Source of the DNA: Nitrosomonas sp. Is35 | GTDB taxonomy: Bacteria > Pseudomonadota > Gammaproteobacteria > Burkholderiales > Nitrosomonadaceae | DNA length: 64,000 nt | NCBI RefSeq assembly: GCF_033063295.1 | Contig: NZ_JAWJZH010000001.1 | Span: forward strand, 806,001-870,000 | Reading direction: 5' to 3' | Shown here: piece after piece, positions 18,806 through 26,808 of the stretch | Position numbering within the stretch: position 1 is the stretch's first letter | Layout: each line of letters begins with the position of its first letter | Notes under the pieces: generated by a model | Database searches by the model: none | What the model saw: only the letters and a program-made list of their open reading frames with translations | What the model was told of the DNA's origin: nothing | Translations under genes and position numbers: made by a program

Positions 18806-20005
18806 ATGTCAGATACTAACGCGCGTCGAGTTCTCATTTTAGTCGAGAATCTTCCTTCCCCTTTCGATCGCCGGGTATGGCAGGAAGCGACAACACTGCA
18901 TGACAACGGTTATGTGGTTTCCATCATATGCCCTACGGGTAAAGGTTATGAAAAGGAATATGAAGTCATAGATGGAATTCATATTTATCGCTATCACTTA
19001 CCGTTTGAAGCCGAAGGTGCAAAAGGGTACTTGATTGAGTACTCTGTGGCTTTATTTCATACCTTCCGGCTTGCCTGGAAAGTGCAGTTTTCTCAGGGAT
19101 TTGATGTGATTCATGCATGCAATCCGCCGGATTTGCTATTTCTGATCGGTGGTTTTTTCAAGTTGTTTCTGCGTAAGAAATTTCTGTTTGACCATCATGA
19201 TATCAATCCGGAACTCTATGAAGCTAAGTTCGGACGGCGTGATTTTTTTTATAGACTAATGGTGTTGTTTGAACGCTGGACTTTCACAACCGCAGATATC
19301 TCTATCGCAACTAACGAATCCTACAAAAAGATTGCTATTGAGCGTGGCGGAATGGATCCGGCTAAAGTTTTTGTGGTGCGTAGCGGACCTAAATTGGATC
19401 GTTTGCGTACCTTGCCGCCAAAGCAACAGCTTAAACACGGAAGGCAGTATTTAGTCGGTTATGTTGGTGTAATGGGTGCGCAAGAAGGAATTGACTTGTT
19501 GTTGCAAGCAGCGCGCTACTTGATCAAGGACTTGGGCCGTTCCGATGTACATTTTGGATTGGTCGGCGGCGGCACATCTCTCGATGAAATGAAACAAATG
19601 GCTATCGATCTAGGAATCAGTGAATTCATAACGTTTACTGGACGAGTGCCTGACCAGGAGCTGCTAGAAATGCTCAACACCGCCGATATCTGTGTGAATC
19701 CAGATGTCGCCAACGAGATGAATGATAAATCCACTATGAATAAGATCATGGAGTACATGGCACTGGGTAAGCCCATCGTTCAATTCGATCTCACCGAAGG
19801 CCGAGTCTCTGCACAAGATGCATCGCTATATGCGAAGAAAAATGATCCAGTTGATTTGGCACTGAGGATAGTGCAACTGCTGGATGATCCCGAGTTACGG
19901 AAGCAGATGGGGGAATTCGGTCGCAATCGTGTGAGGAATGAATTGGAATGGCAATATGAAGCGCCAAAGTTGTTGGCAGCTTATGATGCGATATTCGTTA
20001 GATAA
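18806..20005 (+). CDS. Glycosyltransferase family 4
   Basis: A 399-residue GT-B glycosyltransferase. The N-terminal part has VENLPSPFDRRVWQEATTL, HACNPPDLLFLIGGFF and FDHHDINPELYEAKFG, a pattern common in EPS-locus GT4 enzymes. The C-terminal domain has YLVGYVGVMGAQEGIDLLL, VGGGTSLDEM and a donor-binding NKIMEYMALGKPIV (about residues 310-325). A slippery TTTTTTTT run (about 19246) lies within the gene but the frame is intact. It follows the GDP-mannose dehydrogenase by 65 bp and is probably co-expressed. The sugar donor is not identifiable. Confidence 0.84.
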   Translation: MSDTNARRVLILVENLPSPFDRRVWQEATTLHDNGYVVSIICPTGKGYEKEYEVIDGIHIYRYHLPFEAEGAKGYLIEYSVALFHTFRLAWKVQFSQGFDVIHACNPPDLLFLIGGFFKLFLRKKFLFDHHDINPELYEAKFGRRDFFYRLMVLFERWTFTTADISIATNESYKKIAIERGGMDPAKVFVVRSGPKLDRLRTLPPKQQLKHGRQYLVGYVGVMGAQEGIDLLLQAARYLIKDLGRSDVHFGLVGGGTSLDEMKQMAIDLGISEFITFTGRVPDQELLEMLNTADICVNPDVANEMNDKSTMNKIMEYMALGKPIVQFDLTEGRVSAQDASLYAKKNDPVDLALRIVQLLDDPELRKQMGEFGRNRVRNELEWQYEAPKLLAAYDAIFVR

Positions 20006-20163
20006 GGATTTCGATGAATTAAAACTTGAGGGTATCTTCATGGACTTATCGGGTCGCAAAATGAAGGTGATTTCAAATCAAGCTTGAAATGGGTAGTGTG
20101 GCTGCGGAGATTGAGTTACCTTAAGACTTAATTATTTTTAGGAATAAAGAATGAGAGAAAATC

Positions 20164-20859
20164 ATGACTCAAATTTATAATGATGGTACATATCATGAGA
20201 ATAATCCGACATGGCATGAAGAAGATTCGCCATGGAAAGCACTGCAGATACAAAAGATTATAGAAAGAAACTCTCTTAATCCAAGTAAAATTTGCGAGAT
20301 TGGATGTGGAGCGGGTGAAATACTAAATAAATTATCAGAACATTATGATAATAAGAAAGAGTTTTTTGGTTATGAAATCTCACCGCAAGCATTTGAACTA
20401 TGTGCACAGAAATCAAAGCACAATTTGACTTTCAAGCTTGCCAATCTATTAGAGGACGACGCGAATTATTTCGATATCGTTATGGCAATTGATGTGTTCG
20501 AGCATGTAGAAGATTATTTTGGCTTCTTGAGGAAATTAAAAACAAAAGCTAAATACAAAATTTTTCATATTCCACTTGATCTATCTGTTCAAACTGTTCT
20601 TCGCTCCTCTCCGATTATTAAGCATAGAAAATCAGTCGGGCATATTCATTATTTTACAAAAGAGACTGCATTAGAAACACTAAAGGATACTGGATACCAA
20701 ATTGTTGATTATTTTTACACAAATAGTTCTGTAGAGCTGCCAAATAGAGGGTGGAAAGCAAATTTATTAAAGATACCAAGAAAATTGTTTTTTTCCGTAA
20801 ATAATGATCTTGCTGTTAGGATCTTGGGAGGCTATTCACTAATCGTTTTGGCCGAATAG
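20164..20859 (+). CDS. Class I SAM-dependent methyltransferase, AT-rich
   Basis: A 231-residue methyltransferase of the Methyltransf_23 kind: SAM-binding motif KICEIGCGAGEILNKL (about residues 39-54), then DIVMAIDVFEHVEDYFGFLRKLK (about 105-127) and a HIHYFTKETALETL segment. The DNA is clearly richer in A and T, and the protein richer in Lys, Asn and Ile, than the flanking glycosyltransferase and dehydrogenase genes. That suggests a separate history, probably transfer into the EPS locus. The substrate is not known; a sugar or lipid-linked intermediate is likely from context. Confidence 0.75.
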   Translation: MTQIYNDGTYHENNPTWHEEDSPWKALQIQKIIERNSLNPSKICEIGCGAGEILNKLSEHYDNKKEFFGYEISPQAFELCAQKSKHNLTFKLANLLEDDANYFDIVMAIDVFEHVEDYFGFLRKLKTKAKYKIFHIPLDLSVQTVLRSSPIIKHRKSVGHIHYFTKETALETLKDTGYQIVDYFYTNSSVELPNRGWKANLLKIPRKLFFSVNNDLAVRILGGYSLIVLAE

Positions 20860-21050
20860 CTTATATTTTTACTATGATTATTTTTGATTGTTTCTTTCTT
20901 GTCTCAGAAATTCTGTAATCGATATTAATTTTCGATATTCAATATAAGAAAAAAATCAGTAATAACTTCAGATAATTATAAGTCAAGATAGCTATCCAGC
21001 ACTATACTCATCAAGTGATTAAATGATTGCAAAACATATGGAGAAGTAAT

Positions 21051-21896
21051 ATGAATGAATCAGATATTCAGGATTTCTGGAACCGTAATCCTTGTGGGGA
21101 TTGGCAAGTTGGTGGTCTCGAACAACGCCGCGGGGATTATGAAGCATTCTTTACTGACTATGATAAGTTTAGATACACTAAGGAAGCTCATATTCTGCGA
21201 TGCCTGGACAATATTGATTTCAAAGGTAAACAGGTTCTTGAGATTGGATTGGGGCAAGGCGCCGATTCGGAGCAGATCGTAAAACGTGGCGCGCTTTGGT
21301 CTGGACTCGATCTTACTGCGGAATCTGTCGCCAGAGTGCAAACACGTTTTTCCTTGCGGCAGCTACCCTATCAGTCGATCAAACAAGGAAGTATTTTGCA
21401 AGCTCCTTTTGAGGATAATAGTTTCGATATTGTATTCAGTCATGGCGTTTTACATCATGTGCCGGATATTCTCTCGGCTCAAAGAGAAATTCATCGTATC
21501 CTGAAACCTGATGGAGAGTTAATCGTCATGCTTTATGCAAAATGGTCGCTCAATTATCTTGTTTCTATCAGCATTGTACGTAGATTGGGTTTGTTAGCGC
21601 TATATTGCATGAATCCGGAGCCAAATTCGATCTATGGTCAGCATGTTGCTAATGCTCGCGCCATGGGGTTGTTTCGCTATCTTGACATGGATAATTTTAT
21701 TCACAGGAACACGGATGGTCCGTTAAATCCTTACGCGAAAGTGTATGATTTACAAGAAGTCGAGAAGGATTTTCCAAATTTCAAAATTGTAAGTTCTTAT
21801 AAACAGTTTATGCATGCACCACCGTTGCCGGTGCATTGGCTACCATTCGAGCGGGCGCTTGGATGGCATTTATGGGTCCATATGCGGCCTGTGTGA
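21051..21896 (+). CDS. Class I SAM-dependent methyltransferase
   Basis: A 281-residue methyltransferase of the Methyltransf_11 type: FWNRNPCGDWQVG at the start, motif I QVLEIGLGQGADSEQI (about residues 62-77), an acidic GLDLTAESV and VFSHGVLHHVPDILSAQREIHRIL (about 130-153). The C-terminal 100 residues are a helical extension with several aromatic residues. The ATG at 21051 is chosen because GGAGAAG lies just upstream; a TTG at 21027 would extend the protein by eight residues without support. It is the last biosynthetic gene before the secreted jelly-roll family. The methyl acceptor is unknown. Confidence 0.77.
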   Translation: MNESDIQDFWNRNPCGDWQVGGLEQRRGDYEAFFTDYDKFRYTKEAHILRCLDNIDFKGKQVLEIGLGQGADSEQIVKRGALWSGLDLTAESVARVQTRFSLRQLPYQSIKQGSILQAPFEDNSFDIVFSHGVLHHVPDILSAQREIHRILKPDGELIVMLYAKWSLNYLVSISIVRRLGLLALYCMNPEPNSIYGQHVANARAMGLFRYLDMDNFIHRNTDGPLNPYAKVYDLQEVEKDFPNFKIVSSYKQFMHAPPLPVHWLPFERALGWHLWVHMRPV

Positions 21897-22117
21897 TCAG
21901 TTCACCAGTATTTTTCTTCATTGGAAGTAATTTCAGTTAATTCTTATGATCGATCATCGTTGCTAGTAATTTCGAGAGGAAGCTGTAAAAGGGTTCATTC
22001 CGTAATTTCCACCAGCAAAATACTATTAAGTTCCAGGGCAAGATTCACGCAACTTGCCTTGTCAAGTCTTGAATAGAGAGATTTCATTGTGAATTGCGAT
22101 GAAGCTTCTGACTTAGT

Positions 22118-22179
22118 TTAATAATAGACAAGTGTTGTGCTATTGATTAATAATGATTTTTCCCCCTGTCTATTATTAA
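22118..22179 (+). promoter_or_regulatory. 13-bp inverted repeat in leader of first jelly-roll gene
   Basis: The 318-bp gap 21897-22214 has no gene that I can support. Close to its end are perfect 13-bp inverted arms, TTAATAATAGACA (22118-22130) and TGTCTATTATTAA (22167-22179), separated by 36 nt. They end 35 nt before the start codon and 21 nt before the AAGGAG ribosome binding site. They could act as an operator or as an RNA stem controlling translation. No cyclic di-GMP aptamer like the one before the third paralogue is seen here. A smaller GGCAAG/CTTGCC stem lies at 22037-22058. Confidence 0.4.
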
Positions 22180-22214
22180 TTGTATACAAGTATCTAAATA
22201 AGGAGAAACCAAAG

Positions 22215-23333
22215 ATGAGTTTTGATTACCTTGCATGGCAAGCAACCACTGGAATTTTATCGGCACCTGTCGCTGATGCGTCGAAGATAAATCAGACGAA
22301 AGCGGATTGCGCTAAAAAGCTAAATACGGTTCTGATGTTATTTGTATTACTGTTGCTTTATGCTCCGAGTGGCATTACTGCAAACGGGACAACTTCTGCG
22401 GAAACCACAACCACCACCACCACTACAACCACCACCACTCCAAGCCGAACCGCTACTTTACTATTTTGGTCGAGATTTGGTGCCGGTGTTTCTCTCGGGC
22501 CGCCACGTTCGTTCGGAACTAAAAGCGCATGGCAGGACCTCATGGGAACTGATAGGGAAACAGGGTTTAGCTGGCCAGTCAAAGCGCTAGGCGCAGAATT
22601 TTCTGGCGTTCAACTGATTACTATTGATCCTATCACCCCTGAAACCATCGATAATTATATAACCAATGAAATCAGACCGATTCCCGAAGCAACCGGGAAA
22701 AATGAGCTTGTCCAAACTGTAAAAATAAAAGGATCATTGGGGCAAGCGGGTTCACAAGCGCCATTGATGATTAGAAGACCTTGGACAATCGGAGATATAA
22801 ACGATTTGTATATTACCTACTGGTTTAAGTATCAGCCAGACCTGATCTCAAAGTTGGAAAGTGGAGTTTCATCCGCGAATTGGCGAACACAATTTTCACT
22901 CAAGACAGGAGGATACAAAAATGTTGCCGGAGATGGTGATTATCGAATGAGTGTAACTGTGATGGAGGGAACCGATGGCAAGCTTTATTGGCTTACAAAG
23001 GGCGATAATCTTGGGGGTGCATTTTCCACCAGAGTTGATTATTGGCGAGAAGAGAATCGTGTCGTTCCGGTGCCTATTGATCAATGGTTTAGATTTGAAG
23101 TTTATTGGCACCGGTCTGCCGATATCGATGGGCGATTCTGGGCAGCTGTTAATGGTAAAGTGATTGCCGATTATCGTGGACCCAATATGGGGGACTATGG
23201 TCTTCCCATAACTCGCATTTTTATTAATGATTCATACAGTGGTGGTTATGCGCCGGTTGAATCTCGGACAACAGGTCTGGAAATATGGAGTGGTTTTCCG
23301 TGCGGTGAAGGAGTGTCATGCTATTTAAAATAA
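22215..23333 (+). CDS. Secreted jelly-roll polysaccharide-binding or lyase-like protein, copy 1
   Basis: A 372-residue exported protein, first of three paralogues. It has a long N-terminal extension and a hydrophobic core (about residues 37-50) with likely cleavage near residue 56, then a threonine run coded by ACC/ACT repeats (about 62-73). The rest is a beta-rich domain with DLYITYWFKYQ, SSANWRTQFSLKTGG, WFRFEVYWHRS and FWAAVNGKVIADY. That pattern resembles concanavalin-like jelly-rolls of polysaccharide lyases and lectins (inference; no catalytic residues assigned). It ends with a Cys pair (PCGEGVSC). ATG 22215 is preferred because AGGAG sits 9 nt upstream; a GTG at 22137 lacks support. 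It probably binds or trims the EPS outside the cell. Confidence 0.68.
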   Translation: MSFDYLAWQATTGILSAPVADASKINQTKADCAKKLNTVLMLFVLLLLYAPSGITANGTTSAETTTTTTTTTTTTPSRTATLLFWSRFGAGVSLGPPRSFGTKSAWQDLMGTDRETGFSWPVKALGAEFSGVQLITIDPITPETIDNYITNEIRPIPEATGKNELVQTVKIKGSLGQAGSQAPLMIRRPWTIGDINDLYITYWFKYQPDLISKLESGVSSANWRTQFSLKTGGYKNVAGDGDYRMSVTVMEGTDGKLYWLTKGDNLGGAFSTRVDYWREENRVVPVPIDQWFRFEVYWHRSADIDGRFWAAVNGKVIADYRGPNMGDYGLPITRIFINDSYSGGYAPVESRTTGLEIWSGFPCGEGVSCYLK

Positions 23334-23394
23334 AAAAACAGTCAATCTTTTTCATTCCTTAAGAAATAGAACTCGATCATACTGAGAAGGCCAC

Positions 23395-24486
23395 ATGCGT
23401 ATCAATGCTAAGACATTACAATTAGTTAAGAATTGTGTGACATTGGCAAGTGGAGAGTCACCACATAAACAATCCGATACAAACTCCTTTATCCAATTCG
23501 GTACAGGCATAGGGATATTCGCACTGTTGCTGTTTACTGTTTCCGGTTTTTTTACTCCATTTGCTCGTGCAGCCGACTTACTATTTAAATCTAACTTTGG
23601 CGCTGGTATATCACTCGGGACACCGTATGGTTTTGCCACTAAAGGGGCTTACCAAGATATTACCGGTACGGACAAGGAAACTGGCTATAGCTGGCCGGTA
23701 TCTGCTTTGGGTGCCAATTTCTCGGGTGTGCAATTGATTACTGTTGATCCTATTACTCCTTCGACGATTGGAGATTACATCAGTGGCGAGATCAGATCGG
23801 TAACAGGGCCATATGGTGAAGCGGTTAATGAGCTTTATCAGCAAGTGAAAATAACCGGCGGGCTGGGTCGAGCAGGCTCGCAAGCACCGTTGTTGATTAG
23901 AAGGCCATGGACGATAGGTGATGTCAATGATTTGTATATTACCTACTGGTTCAGATATCAAGCTAACTTAGAGACACAACTGGATAATACAGTTTCATCC
24001 GCAAATTGGCGGTCACAATTCACACTCAAAACTGGGGGATACAATAACACTGGAGAAGGTGATTATCGAATGAGTGTGACCGTGCTGAAAGGGCTCGATG
24101 GCAAGCTCTATTGGATGACAAAGGGTGATAATGCTGGCGGTGTATTTCCCACCAGAGTTGATTATTGGCAAGTAGAAAACCGTGCTGTTTCAGTGCCGGT
24201 AGATAAATGGTTTAAATTTGAAGTTTACTGGCACCGGTCAGGTGGTACTGATGGACGCTTCTGGGCAGCCGTCGATGGCAAAGTGATAGCGGATTACCAT
24301 GGGCCAAATATGGGTGATTACAATCTTCCTATAACCCGGATTTTTGTGAGCAATCCATATAGTGGTGGTCATGTGTCAGTGGATAATCACATTACCGGAT
24401 TGGAGATATGGAATGGCTTCCCTTGTGGAGAGGGTGAGTCTTGTTATAGTAGGGGGTCAAAAGTATATCTGACTATCGGTGAATAG
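23395..24486 (+). CDS. Secreted jelly-roll polysaccharide-binding or lyase-like protein, copy 2
   Basis: A 363-residue paralogue of the protein before it. Its hydrophobic export segment lies at about residues 37-56, with an ARA-A-like cleavage site near residue 59, so it has the same unusually long N-terminal region. The mature domain starts ADLLFKSNFGAGISLGTPYGF and keeps all blocks of the family, including SSANWRSQFTLKTGG, KGLDGKLYWMTKGDN, WFKFEVYWHRSGG, DGRFWAAVDGKVIADY and the terminal PCGEGESC. It lacks the threonine run of copy 1 and the fibronectin domain of copy 3. It lies 61 bp after copy 1, probably co-transcribed. An insertion sequence follows 162 bp downstream. Confidence 0.68.
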   Translation: MRINAKTLQLVKNCVTLASGESPHKQSDTNSFIQFGTGIGIFALLLFTVSGFFTPFARAADLLFKSNFGAGISLGTPYGFATKGAYQDITGTDKETGYSWPVSALGANFSGVQLITVDPITPSTIGDYISGEIRSVTGPYGEAVNELYQQVKITGGLGRAGSQAPLLIRRPWTIGDVNDLYITYWFRYQANLETQLDNTVSSANWRSQFTLKTGGYNNTGEGDYRMSVTVLKGLDGKLYWMTKGDNAGGVFPTRVDYWQVENRAVSVPVDKWFKFEVYWHRSGGTDGRFWAAVDGKVIADYHGPNMGDYNLPITRIFVSNPYSGGHVSVDNHITGLEIWNGFPCGEGESCYSRGSKVYLTIGE

Positions 24487-24648
24487 TGTCCTGTAGTGGT
24501 CAGATAAGCGAAGTGGACTTACTTGTAAGAAAACTCAGTACTGTTTACAGAAAGGTTGATTAAAATAAGCATTGAGTATTATGAGGGCTGGCATTATTCA
24601 AGCTCTTATGAGGCTTAGCAGTGTTGTTGAAGTCAATGAAACAGACTA

Positions 24649-25452
24649 GGGCCTGTTAACGCTATTTGATATAATTTGGTGATGGAAATCACCGAAACTC
24701 AATATCAACAGATCGAGCACTGCCTGCCGCGTCAGCGTGGCAACGTCAGCCATTCCAATCTGCAAGTTCTCAATGCCATTCTTTACGTTGCCGAGCATGG
24801 CTGCAAGTGGCGAGGACTGCCCAAGCGATTCGGCAACTGGCATACCATCTATACCCGCATGAATCGCTGGGCAAAGAGTGGTGTACTGAGCCATGTATTT
24901 GGGCAACTTCAGCATCAGCAAATCATCCGTATCCGTATTGAAACTGTTTCGCTGGACAGCACCAGCATCAAAGTCCATCCCGACGGTACGGGTGCGTTAA
25001 AAAAAACGGCCCCCAATCCATCGGAAAATCTCGAGGTGGATGGACCACCAAAATTCATCTGGTTGCCGCAGATTCCAGAACAACCATAGGCTTTGCCCTC
25101 TCGCCCGGTCACGCCCACGATGCGCCAGAGGGCAGGCAGCTTTTGCTTTCCCTCGGTCCCGTCAATACGCCCACCTACCTGCTGATGGATCGTGCTTATG
25201 AGGGCGACCAAACCCGGCAACTGGCACTAGATTTGGGTTACATCCCGGTTGTTCCGCCCAAAGCAAATCGCTTGTCACCCTGGGAATACAACCGTGCCAT
25301 GTACAAAAAACGCAACGAGATCGAACGATTGTTCAGAAGGCTCAAGGGATTTCGCCGCATCTTCTCCAGGTTCGATAAGCTCGATGTCGTCTTCATCTCC
25401 TTTATCCACTTCGCTCTCATCGTCGAAGCAATCAGATTGTGTTAACAGACCC
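24649..25452 (+). mobile_element. IS5-family insertion sequence (IS427-like), apparently complete
   Basis: About 804 bp bounded by near-perfect inverted repeats: GGGCCTGTTAAC at 24649-24660 and the complement of GTTAACAGACCC at 25441-25452 (11 of 12 match). TA flanks both ends, and the flanks can also be read as a CTAG duplication with 11-bp repeats, as is usual for IS427-type elements. It carries one transposase split by a programmed frameshift. Both ends and the catalytic residues are present, so it may still be active. It sits between copies 2 and 3 of the secreted jelly-roll genes. Confidence 0.88.
24682..25445 (+). CDS. IS5-family transposase, expressed by -1 frameshift
   Basis: Two overlapping frames make one DDE transposase of about 254 residues. 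The upstream frame runs from ATG 24682 to a stop at 25087-25089. A run of eight A bases at 24999-25006 allows a -1 shift into the second frame, which stops at 25443-25445 inside the right inverted repeat. The joined protein has CKWRGLPKRFGNWHTIY near its start, the first Asp in SLDSTSIKVHPDG, the second in LLMDRAYEGD and the Glu in YKKRNEIERLFRRLK, the usual IS5/IS427 DDE set. Two-frame organisation is normal in this group, so I do not treat it as a broken gene. Confidence 0.85.
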
Positions 25453-25880
25453 TAGCTTGACTGGGTCAACTTATCGCTAAACAATTTTGAAAGAAAATCA
25501 AATGACAGGTAGATTTTTATTTTTTCTCACAGATCTAGCTGTTTAGTCCCACGGCATGCTGGGATGGAGCAACTCCACCTCTAAACCTTGAATCTATGAA
25601 TTGTTCAGGTTTTCTTACAGCTTACATTAGCAAAATTACCTAATGGAAAATTCGGAACAATAACTTTTCCCAAGTTTGAGTCTGATTCTCGAAGCCACTA
25701 CAGTGACATTATTTGTTAACTAATGACACGATATGTCAATGGGTTCTCGATTAGTCGTATGATATTGATTATAGGCGCTCAATTTAGTCAATCTTTTTGA
25801 GCTTACACAACCGTAAATTCCCTCTGTGTGTAGAAAAAGTTCAGTAGAATTTCGAAACCTTCTGATAACCGAGATTTACA

Positions 25881-26345
25881 GGATGTCAGATCGTTGCGGT
25901 ACTGAAAGAAGGCACAGCTGGTATACCGGTGGTTGAGTCGTGTTGCAAGCACGGTGTTAGTTACGCCACGTACTGCCAGTGGAAGGGCAAGTACTCAGGC
26001 GTACAGGTGTCGGCGAGCTACAGCGATTACGTGGATGGAGGCTGAGAATGCCAAGCTCAAACGCATGTATGCAGTTTGGCGCTGGAGAATGCAGCGATCA
26101 GGTGCGAAGTAACCAAGCAGTTGGTGCAAGCCAGAATGCCTTTATCGGACGCTTTAACGGATTGACCGGGCTAAGGTACTTGATGCGCTCTTTTTGCCTA
26201 TCTCGAGCAGGTTCAAACCATCACTGACCAGTGGCATTAATTATAACGAAAACCGTCCGCAATGAAGCATTGGGCGACACCCCGCCGGTGCAGTTCATGC
26301 CACGGTTAACCCGGGTTCCGAATCTCTATCGGACTTTGTCTACTT
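25881..26345 (+). pseudogene. IS3-family transposase remnant (OrfA piece and OrfB tail)
   Basis: Translating across frames gives recognisable pieces of an IS3-type transposase. At 25881-26043 there is an OrfA-like helix-turn-helix (QIVAVLKEGTAGIPVVESCC, then KHGVSYATYCQWKGKY) that hits a stop. At 26044-26090 in another frame is ENAKLKRMYA, the usual end of the OrfA leucine-zipper region. At about 26135-26345 is an OrfB-like C-terminus (AFIGRFNG, and TVRNEALGDTPPVQF corresponding to the N-E-V-R-P-H...LG..TP.EF ending). The whole DDE core is missing and several stops interrupt it, so it is dead. The 1.35-kb gap 25456-26808 otherwise holds only AT-rich sequence, a short tandem repeat and the riboswitch. 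Confidence 0.72.
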
Positions 26346-26350
26346 GATGG

Positions 26351-26390
26351 GGGAGCTTACGGGAGCTTACGGGAGCTTGCGGGAGGTTAC
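26351..26390 (+). repeat. Four tandem 10-bp repeats
   Basis: Four head-to-tail copies of GGGAGCTTAC, the last two with one change each, followed by a partial fifth. They sit directly at the end of the IS3-family remnant. They could be a by-product of slippage at the old element's border. No function is evident. Confidence 0.8.
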
Positions 26391-26614
26391 GAGCTTACGA
26401 CTATAGCTCGTTTTGGTGCTATACATCCTCAGAAATTTGTAAGAAATTACCGGTATTTTATTGATTTCTTGCAAACAAAACCATTACATGCGAGCGATAT
26501 TCAAATTTAAATCATATCGTTATGATTTATTCAGGACTGACTGATTATCTGTGGTGGTTTTTGCGTGTCAATTCAGCGATTACTATTGGCACGGTTTATG
26601 CTGAATTAGTATCG

Positions 26615-26705
26615 CAACATGAAAAAGGCAAACTCTGCGAAAGCAGGGGACGCAAAGTCACTGATCTAAAGGGCAAATGCCCCAGGATGGCAGGACTGCC
26701 AGGTA
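26615..26705 (+). ncRNA. Cyclic di-GMP-I (GEMM) riboswitch aptamer
   Basis: The core matches the GEMM-I consensus. AAAAAGGCAAAC (26622-26633) is followed by a stem CTCTGC/GCAGGG closed by a GAAA tetraloop (26633-26648). Then comes the invariant GGGACGCAAAG segment (26647-26657), GATCTAAAGG with the tetraloop receptor side, a variable GGGC/GCCC hairpin, and the 3' element GGATGGCAGGACTGCC (26685-26700). These are the family's most conserved positions. It lies about 105 nt upstream of the third secreted jelly-roll gene on the same strand, so cyclic di-GMP should control that gene. Boundaries are approximate because the outer P1 pairing was set by eye. Confidence 0.92.
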
Positions 26706-26775
26706 CGTTACTCGCTTATTTACCACGTTATATTGATGATTACCGAACGAAATAACTTTGAAGCGTATCCATGCA

Positions 26776-26803
26776 GTTCCATCCTTTAACTCTAAGGAGG
26801 AAC
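26776..26803 (+). promoter_or_regulatory. Hairpin burying the ribosome binding site (riboswitch expression platform)
   Basis: GTTCC (26776-26780), a bulged A, and TCCTT (26782-26786) pair perfectly with AAGGA (26794-26798) and GGAAC (26799-26803) around a 7-nt loop. The 3' arm is the Shine-Dalgarno sequence AAGGAGG (26794-26800) of the gene starting at 26809. A ten-pair stem over the ribosome site, between a cyclic di-GMP aptamer and its gene, suggests translational control. I see no T-run, so transcription termination is less likely. How the aptamer would open or favour this stem is not resolved. Confidence 0.7.
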
Positions 26804-26808
26804 ATTAT

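Noticed and set aside
22358..22582. Minus-strand frame with a poly-valine run
   Set aside because: It is the complement of the ACC/ACT threonine-coding repeat of jelly-roll copy 1; no ribosome site or family.
24487..24648. Possible insertion-sequence end between copy 2 and the IS5-type element
   Set aside because: TGTCCTGTAGTGGTCAG looked like an IS terminus, but no partner repeat or gene supports it.
24682..25445. IS5 transposase as a broken pseudogene
   Set aside because: The two frames meet at an A8 slippery run, the normal programmed-frameshift layout of this group, and all DDE residues are present.
26522..26755. 77-residue plus-strand frame upstream of jelly-roll copy 3
   Set aside because: It runs through the cyclic di-GMP aptamer, which explains the conserved sequence better than a protein.
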